Below are positions 1-6,259 of a stretch of 15,117 bases of DNA, piece by piece (the first letter of the stretch is position 1; every line of letters starts with the position of its first letter). The position numbers and the translations under genes are program-made. Under the pieces are notes generated by a model. The model was not told the origin of the DNA. It saw only the letters and a list, made by a program, of their open reading frames with translations, and ran no database searches. This stretch comes from an uncultured Lachnospiraceae bacterium (GTDB lineage: Bacteria > Bacillota > Clostridia > Lachnospirales > Lachnospiraceae), in contig CAJTMW010000038.1 in NCBI GenBank assembly GCA_910577275.1, forward strand, positions 1 to 15,117, in the 5' to 3' direction.

Positions 1-443
1 GAAGCGGTATAAGGGGCGGTTAGCTGTCCTTTTCCATAGCTGATTATCAGCGTTGTACATTGAAAATTGAATACTGTATTGCATACAGGACGTGAGGATA
101 TGCGGAGCCACTAGGCAGATGCGCCATGACATATCTGTCCTGCCTTATGGCAGGGGGAACGTGAGGAAATGCTGAAAAACTGCATTGAAGCAAAGGTAAG
201 GAGCGAGTGAAATCTGGCAAAGTGTGTAGCGGTTACAAGGGGCGATGAAGCATATCTGTGATAATGATACTTCCGGGTTGCAGGAAATCTGCAATCCGGT
301 CAATTTGAATGACGGTGCAAGACCGATGTGGGCAGTGTAACGAGCTGCCACCTGTATTGCAGTTTTTATCTGCTAATAAATGGGGAGAAGTGTATTCTGT
401 TTATTTATTAGCAGATAAGGCTGTGCAATGAATGGAGGAAATT
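1..443 (+). ncRNA. Gene-free structured leader, candidate noncoding RNA
   Basis: No credible reading frame with a ribosome site occurs here before the excisionase. Several strong stem-loops read on the + strand: GCTGA/TCAGC at 39-51, GCATA/TATGC at 81-103, CAGAT/ATCTG at 116-137, CCTGCC-TTAT-GGCAGG at 139-154, and an 11-bp stem with one G-U pair at 273-283/289-299 closed by GAAAT. The 14-nt motif ACGTGAGGAWATGC occurs twice (90-103 and 159-172) and TAYAAGGGGCG twice (8-18 and 235-245). Repeated motifs joined to local stems suggest a structured RNA or a leader controlling the recombination genes. I cannot match it to a named RNA family. It could also be a decayed gene or a protein-binding region. 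Confidence 0.4.
366..418. repeat. 16-bp perfect inverted repeat upstream of the excisionase
   Basis: TTATCTGCTAATAAAT at 366-381 is exactly mirrored at 403-418, with a 21-nt centre. It ends 26 nt before the excisionase start codon. There is no U-tract after the second arm, so it is not a standard terminator. An operator, a recombination-protein site or a hairpin in the mRNA leader are all possible. Confidence 0.8.
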
Positions 444-632
444 ATGGTAAAGAAGGTAGACAGAAAGAAATTTGTCAGATACAAGGAAGGTGCAGAGATG
501 TACAGCATGGGTTTGACAAAATTTCAGGAGCTTGCAAAGCAGGCAAACGCTATCTATAAGGTGGATAAATTAGTATTGGTAAACTGTGACATTTTTGAGC
601 AGTATCTGGAGTCTTTTAGAGTTAGTGAGTGA
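444..632 (+). CDS. xis: DUF6462 family protein, putative excisionase
   Basis: This 62-residue protein begins MVKKVDRKKFVRYKEG and carries a MerR/excisionase-like pattern: a basic N-terminus, a helix with EGAEMYSMG, a second helix with KFQELAKQA, then KVDKLVLVN and a final helix FEQYLESF. It matches my memory of DUF6462 proteins, which sit beside Tn916-type integrases. By analogy with Tn916 Xis it would bind and bend the element ends to favour excision by the integrase 330 bp downstream. An ATG at 432 in the same frame is less likely, because it overlaps GGAGG (434-438). That GGAGG is spaced 5 nt from ATG 444, so 444 is the chosen start. The excisionase role is inferred from size and position. 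Confidence 0.75.
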   Translation: MVKKVDRKKFVRYKEGAEMYSMGLTKFQELAKQANAIYKVDKLVLVNCDIFEQYLESFRVSE

Positions 633-664
633 TTAAGGAAAAGAGGGTTTCGTGATAAATTACC

Positions 665-709
665 GTTCTACAAAAAATACTTGACTTTTTGTAGAACGCA
701 AACTATAAT
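665..709 (+). promoter_or_regulatory. Sigma-A promoter overlapped by a 12-bp inverted-repeat operator
   Basis: The -35 TTGACT (681-686) and -10 TATAAT (704-709) are separated by 17 nt. GTTCTACAAAAA at 665-676 is perfectly mirrored at 686-697 around a 9-nt centre, so the right arm fills the promoter spacer and the -35 lies between the arms. It lies 30 bp before the ribbon-helix-helix gene, which suggests autorepression. The promoter would also drive the integrase, since no other promoter is evident between 916 and 959. Confidence 0.85.
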
Positions 710-739
710 GGTATTAGTTATGAAGGAGGTGCATAGTAA

Positions 740-916
740 ATGCCGAGAACGGGACGTCCAAAGACCGACTCGCCTAAGCTGAGATCGTTAAGCCTCCGGG
801 TTGACGATGCAGAGTATGAGAAGCTGAAAGACTATGCTGCCAAACATGACATGACCATAACGCAAGTGCTACACAGGGGTGTTGAAATTCAATACTCAAT
901 GGAAGAAAGTAAGTAG
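740..916 (+). CDS. Ribbon-helix-helix (CopG/Arc-like) DNA-binding protein
   Basis: This 58-residue protein starts MPRTGRPKTDSPKLRSLSLR. It has a basic flexible N-terminus, a beta strand with alternating residues LRSLSLRVD (14-22), helix A DAEYEKLKDYAAKHD (23-37), the turn MTITQ (38-42), and helix B VLHRGVEIQYSMEE. This is the layout of MetJ/Arc dimers, in which the strand reads the DNA major groove. The start has an excellent ribosome site, GAAGGAGGT at 722-730, about 9 nt upstream. The gene lies between the putative excisionase and the integrase, and its promoter contains a matching operator. The likely job is therefore repression of its own gene and of int, holding the element integrated. 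That role is inference; the fold call is firm from the pattern. Confidence 0.8.
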   Translation: MPRTGRPKTDSPKLRSLSLRVDDAEYEKLKDYAAKHDMTITQVLHRGVEIQYSMEESK

Positions 917-958
917 CAGTACGAAATATCTCTTTCCTTTTGAAAGAAAGGAGCAGAG

Positions 959-2194
959 ATGGCAAAAGCAAGAAAAGACCATAGAGGGAGGGCTTTACGA
1001 AAGGGAGAAATCCAGCGCAAGGATAAGTCATATATGTACACTTATACTGATCCTTATGGGAAAAGGCGGTATATATATGCGAATGATTTAGTAGGGCTTA
1101 GAGAAAAAGAAAAGCAACTGATGAAAGACCAGCTCGACGGTCTGGATGTATATGCGGCAGGTAACGCTGACCTGAATTTTGTATTTGACAGGTATATTAC
1201 TACCAAGACAGAGTTAAGGCGGACAACCTATACGAATTACGTTTACATGTATGACCGTTTTGTGAGGGACGAATTCGGAAAAAGAAAAATTGGAGAGATA
1301 AAGTATTCAGATGTGCTGTATTTCTATTATCATCTGATAAATGAAAAAGGATTGCAGATAAACACGCTTGAAACAATCCACACCGTTCTCCACCCGACAT
1401 TCCAGCTTGCAGTGAGAGATGACATCATCAGAAATAATCCGAGCGATGGAGTGATGGCTCAAATTAAGAAAAAACCGGGGAAAAATCATGGTGTGCGCCA
1501 TGCCCTTACGCTGGAGCAGCAGAGAGCTTTTATGGACTACACAGCTAAAAGTCCGGTATATTGCCATTGGACACCATTTTTTACAGTGCTATTAGGTACG
1601 GGGTGCAGGATTGGCGAAATAATCGGATTGAGGTGGGAGGACATAGATTTTGAAAAGAGGATAATCAGTATAAACCATAGTGTTACATATTATCCCCGGC
1701 GAACCGACACAACAAAATGTGAGTTTGGAGTATCCCTCCCGAAAACAGAAGCGGGTATTCGCACCATTCCAATGATGGACGCAGTATATGAAGCGTTCCA
1801 AGAGGAATACAGCGAACAGAAAGAAGAAGGTTTCAATACTACGGTGATTGACGGAATGACAGGCTTTATTTTTAGCAATCGGTTTGGAAACCTTCATAAT
1901 CCTCAAGCTGTGAACAGGGCAATCAAGCGAATATACGAATCGTACAATGCAGAGGAAGTGTTAAATGCCAAAAGGGAAAAAAGGCAGCCAGTCATAATAC
2001 CTCACTTCTCATGCCACCATTTAAGGCATACCTTTTGTACAAGGTTCTGCGAGAAGGAAACAAATGTGAAAGTGATACAGGCAATCATGGGACACGCTAA
2101 TATTGAAACAACGATGGACATATATGCCGAAGTCACTGACATGAAGAAACAGGAAGCAATACAAAATTTATCACGCAATCTTGATGTATTTTAG
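959..2194 (+). CDS. int: Tn916-type tyrosine recombinase/integrase
   Basis: This 411-residue protein is about the length of Tn916 Int (about 405). Its N-terminal domain has RKDKSYMYTYTDPYGKR (20-37), as in arm-site-binding domains of this family. A core-binding (SAM-like) domain spans roughly residues 70-160 and the catalytic domain roughly 180-400. The active-site residues are all visible: Arg217 in GTGCRIGE, Lys262 in LPKTEAG, His353 and Arg356 in HHLRHTFC, His379 in MGHAN, and the nucleophile Tyr389 in MDIYAEV. AAAGGAG lies just upstream of ATG 959. It would catalyse integration and, with excisionase, excision of the ICE by strand exchange at the attachment sites. The ORF is intact with no frameshift, and the gene is probably co-transcribed with the upstream repressor gene. 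Confidence 0.95.
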   Translation: MAKARKDHRGRALRKGEIQRKDKSYMYTYTDPYGKRRYIYANDLVGLREKEKQLMKDQLDGLDVYAAGNADLNFVFDRYITTKTELRRTTYTNYVYMYDRFVRDEFGKRKIGEIKYSDVLYFYYHLINEKGLQINTLETIHTVLHPTFQLAVRDDIIRNNPSDGVMAQIKKKPGKNHGVRHALTLEQQRAFMDYTAKSPVYCHWTPFFTVLLGTGCRIGEIIGLRWEDIDFEKRIISINHSVTYYPRRTDTTKCEFGVSLPKTEAGIRTIPMMDAVYEAFQEEYSEQKEEGFNTTVIDGMTGFIFSNRFGNLHNPQAVNRAIKRIYESYNAEEVLNAKREKRQPVIIPHFSCHHLRHTFCTRFCEKETNVKVIQAIMGHANIETTMDIYAEVTDMKKQEAIQNLSRNLDVF

Positions 2195-2236
2195 GAAAGA
2201 GTCCGAAACGGATAATGAGTACAGCAAATTGTGTGG

Positions 2237-2258
2237 TTTACAACAAATTTACAACAAA
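2237..2258 (+). repeat. Tandem 11-bp repeats, candidate integrase arm sites (cluster 1)
   Basis: TTTACAACAAA occurs twice back to back (2237-2247 and 2248-2258), followed by a decayed third unit beginning TTTGAAATTTT. The unit resembles the TTTGACATCAA units at 2434. It lies 42 bp after the integrase stop, which fits arm-type DNA for the integrase N-terminal domain. Confidence 0.6.
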
Positions 2259-2433
2259 TTTGAAATTTTACTGGTAGAATAACACATCATAATGAAGTGT
2301 TGAAGCGTAAGAAAAAAGCGGAGATAAGCGGTTATGAAGAATAATGAAGTAACTTGTTTGAAATTCCCGACAATGAAGTCGCTCGACAAATAAAGCCAGT
2401 ATTTATGCGGGTTTGCGGCACTTTCATTAAAGG

Positions 2434-2467
2434 TTTGACATCAATTTGACATCAAATTTTACATCTT
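2434..2467 (+). repeat. Tandem 11-bp repeats, candidate integrase arm sites (cluster 2)
   Basis: TTTGACATCAA occurs at 2434-2444 and 2445-2455. A degenerate third copy, TTTTACATCTT, lies at 2457-2467. The helical spacing of about one turn per unit is what cooperative arm binding by a Tn916-type integrase would need. Confidence 0.65.
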
Positions 2468-2543
2468 TTGGTGGACTGATTTGGACTTATACGGTATGTT
2501 TTAGAAATTTGAACCTTTCAAAACTTAATAGTTGAATGCTATT

Positions 2544-2581
2544 AAAAGGACATTTTCCAAGATACGGAGAGTGTCCTTTTT
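2544..2581. terminator. Bidirectional terminator-like hairpin at the module boundary
   Basis: AAAAGGACA (2544-2552) pairs with TGTCCTTTT (2572-2580). The stem continues inward through TTTTCC/GGAGAG with two G-U pairs to a 7-nt loop AAGATAC. T-runs flank the stem in both orientations, so it could stop transcription from either side and insulate the integrase module from the genes to the right. Confidence 0.7.
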
Positions 2582-2631
2582 CTGTTGTTATGGTTAAAGA
2601 AAAAGCAGAAAATCAAAAAGGAGGTTCAGGT

Positions 2632-3114
2632 ATGAACAACACAGCGGTAAGCGCACAGGTGCAGGGCACCGACAACACACACATGGTTTTTAAGGATGAG
2701 GAACACGAGAAATTTTACTGCGAAAAATTGGCACAGGCAAGATACCAGGACTGTTATCATAAGGCGCTGATTTATGTTCTCGGGATATCGGAGGACACGA
2801 GGAACCATTTCAGCCAGATTTACGATATGAAGTCCGGGTATATCAAAACAGAATGCCTGCATCAGGGCTGGCAGACAAGCGGAAGTGTAAGGGCAGTCAG
2901 GCTTGCATTTAACCTTTACACGGGCGGAACGCCGAGCGTTGAAGATTACAGGCGGAAGGATGAGCAGATAAGCGAATGCATGGAATATTCCGTAAGCGAT
3001 ATTTTCTGCTGTGGTTATGCATTGTACTTCTGGGAGGGCATAAAGCTGCGCTATCCGGAGTACTGCTGCAGGCAGAAGACTATGGATGAAATTCTGGCAG
3101 AAATGGGGGGATAA
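2632..3114 (+). CDS. DUF6075 family protein
   Basis: This 160-residue protein matches my memory of DUF6075, found near one end of Firmicute ICEs. Recognisable segments are FKDEEHEKFY (20-29), a central IYVLGISEDTRNHF, and HQGWQTSGSVRAVRLAFNLY. It has many Tyr and Cys residues, no signal peptide and no membrane segment, so it is probably cytosolic. Its biochemical role is unknown. The frame is open back to 2536, but ATG 2632 is preferred because AAAAAGGAGG (2615-2624) lies 7 nt upstream and the family similarity begins there. It is the first gene after the boundary hairpin and probably heads an operon with the DUF3970 and parA genes. Confidence 0.75.
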   Translation: MNNTAVSAQVQGTDNTHMVFKDEEHEKFYCEKLAQARYQDCYHKALIYVLGISEDTRNHFSQIYDMKSGYIKTECLHQGWQTSGSVRAVRLAFNLYTGGTPSVEDYRRKDEQISECMEYSVSDIFCCGYALYFWEGIKLRYPEYCCRQKTMDEILAEMGG

Positions 3115-3117
3115 GGA

Positions 3118-3291
3118 ATGCTGAAAATTCGGCTGATGGGAACAAAGAACGATATCAGGTGGTTTGAGAAAATCCTGAAAAGGCACCCTAAGATGGTTTT
3201 GACGGACTTTTCCGAACTATATCAGAATAAAGGGACAAATAAGTATTACAGGGCCTATGCGGAAGTACAGAAGGCGAATGTAAAAGACTAA
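3118..3291 (+). CDS. DUF3970 (YvzF-like) small protein
   Basis: This 57-residue protein starts MLKIRLMGTKNDIRWFEKIL and continues with a strand-turn-helix pattern (MVLTDFSELYQNKGT) ending in YYRAYAEVQ. The pattern recalls DUF3970/YvzF proteins of Firmicutes. It starts 3 nt after the DUF6075 stop, with GGGGGGATAAGGA overlapping as ribosome site, so the two are translationally linked. Function is unknown. A small alpha/beta protein in the parA operon might be an accessory regulator, but nothing in the sequence shows that. Confidence 0.7.
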   Translation: MLKIRLMGTKNDIRWFEKILKRHPKMVLTDFSELYQNKGTNKYYRAYAEVQKANVKD

Positions 3292-3311
3292 TAAACCGGA
3301 GGATAAAAACC

Positions 3312-4112
3312 ATGTGTGAAAACAGGAATAAATGCCATGTGATTGCAGTTGCAAACCAGAAGGGCGGTGTGGGGAAAACCACCACGGCGGCGAACCTTGG
3401 GACAGGGCTGGCAAGGCAGGGGAAAAAGGTACTGATTATAGATGCGGACGCGCAGGGGAGCCTGACGGCAAGTCTGGGATTCCATGAACCGGACAGGATG
3501 GAGCGTACACTGGCAACGGTTATGGCAAATGTGATAAACGATGTGGAGATGGAACCGGGATACGGCATATTGGGGCATGAGGAAGGTGTTGACATCTTAC
3601 CGGGGAATATCGAGCTGTCCGGTCTGGAAGTATCCCTTGTAAATGTCATGAGCAGGGAGCTTGTGATGCGCTCTTACATAGATACGGTGAAAGGGAGATA
3701 TGATTACATTTTAATCGACTGTATGCCGTCACTTGGAATGCTGACGATTAATGCCTTTTCCTGTGCCGACAGTATTTTAATACCGGTACAGGCGGCATAC
3801 CTTCCGGTAAAGGGGCTTGAGCAGCTTATCAAGACTATCGGCAAGGTGAAAAGGCAGATTAACCCGGGACTCACGATTAAGGGGATACTGCTTACCATGG
3901 TGGACGGCCGTACCAATTATGCAAGGGATATCAGCTCATTGCTGGTGGAGAATTATGGGGGGAAGGTCAGGATATTTGAGAACAGCATCCCGTTTTCCGT
4001 CCGGGCGGCGGAGATATCAGCGGAGGGAATCAGCATCTACCGGCATGACCCGAAAGGGAAAGTGGCGGCGGCGTATGAGTCCTTAACGAGGGAGGTGCTT
4101 GCTGATGAATAA
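3312..4112 (+). CDS. parA: ParA/Soj-type partition ATPase
   Basis: This 266-residue protein has the deviant Walker A KGGVGKTT (17-24) with its signature Lys17 and catalytic Lys22. The A-prime motif is DADAQGS (44-50), and Walker B is ILIDCMPSLG with Asp137. It lacks a long N-terminal HTH extension, so it is the short Soj/type Ib-like form. It would bind nonspecific DNA with ATP and respond to ParB to segregate the excised circular element. GGAGG at 3298-3302 sits 9 nt before ATG 3312. The gene is followed without a gap by parB, overlapping by 8 bp, which is typical of a parAB operon. ICEs with such loci are thought to persist as plasmid-like circles after excision. Confidence 0.95.
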   Translation: MCENRNKCHVIAVANQKGGVGKTTTAANLGTGLARQGKKVLIIDADAQGSLTASLGFHEPDRMERTLATVMANVINDVEMEPGYGILGHEEGVDILPGNIELSGLEVSLVNVMSRELVMRSYIDTVKGRYDYILIDCMPSLGMLTINAFSCADSILIPVQAAYLPVKGLEQLIKTIGKVKRQINPGLTIKGILLTMVDGRTNYARDISSLLVENYGGKVRIFENSIPFSVRAAEISAEGISIYRHDPKGKVAAAYESLTREVLADE

Positions 4113-5004
4113 GGCAGGGAGCGCATCGAAAGTAAAGCTGAGCAGTTTTGACGATTTGTTTGGCCCGTCTGAATCACCGTCAGGGGCGGAGCAGGTACAG
4201 GAGATACCGCTTTCGGAATTATATGATTTCACAGGCCACCCGTTCAGGGTGGCGGATGACGAAAAGATGGAGGAGACGGTGGAGAGCGTCCGGCAATACG
4301 GAGTGCTTGTGCCGGGGATAGCAAGGCGCAGGGACGGCGGCGGGTATGAGATAATTGCCGGGCACAGGCGGAAGCACGCCTGTGAGCTGGCGGGTTTGAA
4401 AACCATGCCGGTATTTGTCCGCGAATACGACAATGATGAAGCTACGGTAATCATGGTGGATTCGAATATCCAGAGGGAAAATATTTTGCCCAGCGAAAAG
4501 GCAAAAGCATATGCCATGAAGTACGAAGCCATGAAGCATCAGGGAAGCAAAGCCGGGGGACGGACGATTGAGGAGATGGGGGAATCCGCCGGGGAAAGCG
4601 CAAAGACCGTGCAGAGGTATATCTGGCTTGCAAGGCTTTCAGACGGCCTGTTAGAAATGGTAGACCAGAAGAAGCTGGGGTTTGTACAGGGGATTGATAT
4701 TTCTTTCCTGTCAAAGGAAATGCAGGAAAATGTTTTAATGCTCATAGTGGAAAACAGCATAAGCGTCAGCACCATGCAGTCCGCAAAGCTGAAGGAATAT
4801 GGGAAAAGCGGGGAGCTGACGCCCGCTATGGCAAGGCTTATCCTGACGGAGGAAAAGCCCAAAACAGGGCGGTTCGTACTGCGGCAGGACAAGATAGAGG
4901 AATATTTCCCGGACAGGTACAGCAATGAGGACATAGAGAAAACGATTCTGATGCTTCTGGAAAACTGGAAAGCGGAAGGGGCGAGGCGCTTATGGGATAC
5001 CTGA
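4105..5004 (+). CDS. parB: ParB-like partition protein
   Basis: This 299-residue protein has an N-terminal ParB/Srx nuclease-fold domain (about 33-125) with the CTP-binding-type motif AGHRRKHA (85-92) and NIQRENILPSEKA. A central HTH-like region follows, ESAKTVQRYIWLARLS (164-179), then a C-terminal region probably for dimerisation. It would bind a centromere and load as a clamp, stimulating ParA. ATG 4105 is chosen because GGAGG at 4091-4095 is spaced 9 nt from it; an in-frame TTG at 4099 is too close. The gene overlaps parA by 8 bp and the next gene by 13 bp, so expression is tightly coupled. The best nearby centromere candidate is the 31-bp palindrome at 6134-6164. Confidence 0.92.
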   Translation: MNKAGSASKVKLSSFDDLFGPSESPSGAEQVQEIPLSELYDFTGHPFRVADDEKMEETVESVRQYGVLVPGIARRRDGGGYEIIAGHRRKHACELAGLKTMPVFVREYDNDEATVIMVDSNIQRENILPSEKAKAYAMKYEAMKHQGSKAGGRTIEEMGESAGESAKTVQRYIWLARLSDGLLEMVDQKKLGFVQGIDISFLSKEMQENVLMLIVENSISVSTMQSAKLKEYGKSGELTPAMARLILTEEKPKTGRFVLRQDKIEEYFPDRYSNEDIEKTILMLLENWKAEGARRLWDT

Positions 5005-6122
5005 CCAGCGGGAACGCTGTTGTGGACAGAGTCGGAACGATAAACATCACGGGAAACATTATCCCGGCCATATGGTATAAGACCATCCTTAAAAGTAGCG
5101 GGAAGCCCTATCTTCTGGCAACCGCCATCCTTGCTGATATTGTGTACTGGTACAGGCCTACGGAGATACGGGACAGGGGGACGGGGCAGGTTTCCGGGTG
5201 GAAGAAGAAGTTTTCCGAAGATATCCTACGGCAGAGCTACCAGTATTATGCGGATTTGTTCGGGGAATCAAAAAAGACGGTAAAGACGGCAATGGACAGG
5301 CTGGAGGAGCTTGGGGTAATTAAGAGGGATTTCAGGACAGTATCTTATGGGGACGGTCTTGTATCCAACAACGTAATGTACATAGAGCTGATGCCAGATA
5401 AGCTGTATGAGCTTACTTATCCGGAAGAAGAGCCGGGGAAGGCCGGCAGAGGAAAAGCAGTGCCGGGGGGAGATGGTGACAGAAAGGGAGGGAGACTCCC
5501 TACAAAATCGGATGCCCCTATGGAAAAAACGGGAGGGAGGGGTGTCCCAAACGGGAGGGACCTGTCCCCCATACAGGAGGCAGGAGGTGACGGAAAAGTA
5601 CACAGCCTGTATCCCAAACCGGAGGGAGGTGATACCCGGAACGGATATACATATTCAGAGATTACAGCAGAGAATCCTTACGGAGACTTCTACCATCCAT
5701 CCCCAGAGGAAAAAACGGGGATGGGTGGATATGATGACACATTTTCCTGTATGGAGCTTATCAGGGAAAATATTGAATATGAGCACCACATGAAATACGA
5801 CAGCTATGGTGACAGGGAATTATACGATGAGCTTTATCAGGTGATTTGTGAAGTGGTATGCGTGATGCATGAGTCTGTAAGGATAGGCGGGGAAAGTTAT
5901 CCCTATGAGCTTGTGAGGGCAAAGTTTTTAAAGCTGAACAGTTCCCACTTACAGTATGTGATGAGGAGTATGCGGGAGACGACGGCTAAAATCACAAACA
6001 TGAAGGCATATATGATTACCGCCCTGTATAACGCGCCTTCCACCATGAACCATTATTATCAGCAGGAGGCAAACCATGACATTTATGGCGGGGAGTGGGA
6101 ATGGCAGGAAGAGATTGTATGA
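4992..6122 (+). CDS. DUF6017 replication-initiator-like protein
   Basis: This 376-residue protein has two conserved ends. The N-terminal winged-helix part (about 20-145) has NITGNIIPAIWYKTIL and KKTVKTAMDRLEELGVI, like RepA_N/DnaD-type initiators. The C-terminal domain (about 251-365) has ENIEYEHHMKYD and KAYMITALYNAPSTMNHYY, as I recall for DUF6017. The linker (146-250) is Gly/Pro/Lys-rich and encoded by repetitive DNA. It probably starts replication of the excised ICE, but no enzymatic motif proves this. The start overlaps parB by 13 bp, with GAGG at 4983-4986. The gene completes a par-rep operon. Confidence 0.8.
   Translation: MGYLTSGNAVVDRVGTINITGNIIPAIWYKTILKSSGKPYLLATAILADIVYWYRPTEIRDRGTGQVSGWKKKFSEDILRQSYQYYADLFGESKKTVKTAMDRLEELGVIKRDFRTVSYGDGLVSNNVMYIELMPDKLYELTYPEEEPGKAGRGKAVPGGDGDRKGGRLPTKSDAPMEKTGGRGVPNGRDLSPIQEAGGDGKVHSLYPKPEGGDTRNGYTYSEITAENPYGDFYHPSPEEKTGMGGYDDTFSCMELIRENIEYEHHMKYDSYGDRELYDELYQVICEVVCVMHESVRIGGESYPYELVRAKFLKLNSSHLQYVMRSMRETTAKITNMKAYMITALYNAPSTMNHYYQQEANHDIYGGEWEWQEEIV
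5483..5637 (+). repeat. Iteron-like GGGAGGGA repeats inside the initiator gene
   Basis: GGGAGGGA or a close variant follows an A-rich tract at 5486, 5531 and 5553, and as CGGAGGGA at 5620. Each is followed within about 10 nt by a CCC. Start-to-start spacings are 45, 22 and 67 nt, near multiples of 22. Units two and three are directly tandem and share AAACGGGAGGGA. The repeats fall in the protein's variable linker. In RepA_N plasmids the origin lies inside the rep gene in just this position, so this may be an origin. Confidence 0.5.
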
Positions 6123-6133
6123 TGTGTGGCAGG

Positions 6134-6164
6134 TCAACTTGTGGACATTATGTCCACAAGTTGA
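6134..6164. promoter_or_regulatory. Perfect 31-bp palindrome, candidate centromere or operator
   Basis: Fifteen-base arms at 6134-6148 (TCAACTTGTGGACAT) and 6150-6164 mirror exactly around T6149. The palindrome lies 11 nt after the initiator stop and immediately upstream of a promoter. No U-tract follows, which argues against a terminator. A ParB centromere, an initiator site or a repressor operator are possible. Confidence 0.85.
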
Positions 6165-6166
6165 AA

Positions 6167-6195
6167 TTGCGCTTCCGGCGGAAACAGATTATAAT
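6167..6195 (+). promoter_or_regulatory. Promoter for the 6260 gene with a palindrome in the spacer
   Basis: The perfect -10 TATAAT (6190-6195) is preceded at 17 nt by a weak -35 TTGCGC (6167-6172). The spacer begins with TTCCG-G-CGGAA (6173-6183), a small palindrome that a repressor could use. The 31-bp palindrome ends only 2 nt before the -35, so binding there would affect this promoter. Confidence 0.55.
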
Positions 6196-6259
6196 AGCAA
6201 TGGGATGGAGCCGGGGAGGAATAGAAAGGGTATGTTAAGACGGCACAGGAGGATTTTGC

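Larger units (their letters stand above)
2195..2535. other. Gene-free element terminus with integrase-site-like repeats
   Basis: No coding signal is seen. The stretch holds two clusters of 11-bp tandem repeats (2237-2258 and 2434-2467). The 10-mer AYAATGAAGT occurs three times (2289-2298, 2341-2350, 2370-2379), with a related ATAATGAGT at 2212-2220. A short inverted repeat TTTGAA-CCT-TTCAAA lies at 2508-2522. In Tn916-family elements, arm-binding repeats sit between int and the element end, so the crossover core should be close to 2470-2540. The exact end cannot be placed without an empty site. Confidence 0.6.

Noticed and set aside
145..351. 68-residue reading frame on the minus strand in the leader
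   Set aside because: It has no ribosome site, the composition is unlike a protein, and the region is dominated by stem-loops and repeats.
432..443. ATG at 432 as the excisionase start
   Set aside because: It overlaps the GGAGG that serves ATG 444 and has no ribosome site of its own.
1..443. Group II intron or rRNA spacer
   Set aside because: No intron-type 5' end or domain V-like hairpin was found. A short stretch near 53-75 only loosely resembles rRNA flanks, and no rRNA is present.
879..1091. Reading frame overlapping the RHH and integrase starts
   Set aside because: It is in a different frame from two well-supported genes and has no family-like sequence.
2626..3186. 186-residue minus-strand frame opposite DUF6075/DUF3970
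   Set aside because: It is a Cys/Leu/His-rich shadow of two real genes on the other strand, without a plausible start signal.
5407..5793. 128-residue + frame inside the initiator gene
   Set aside because: It is entirely inside the DUF6017 gene in another frame, an effect of the repetitive G-rich linker.
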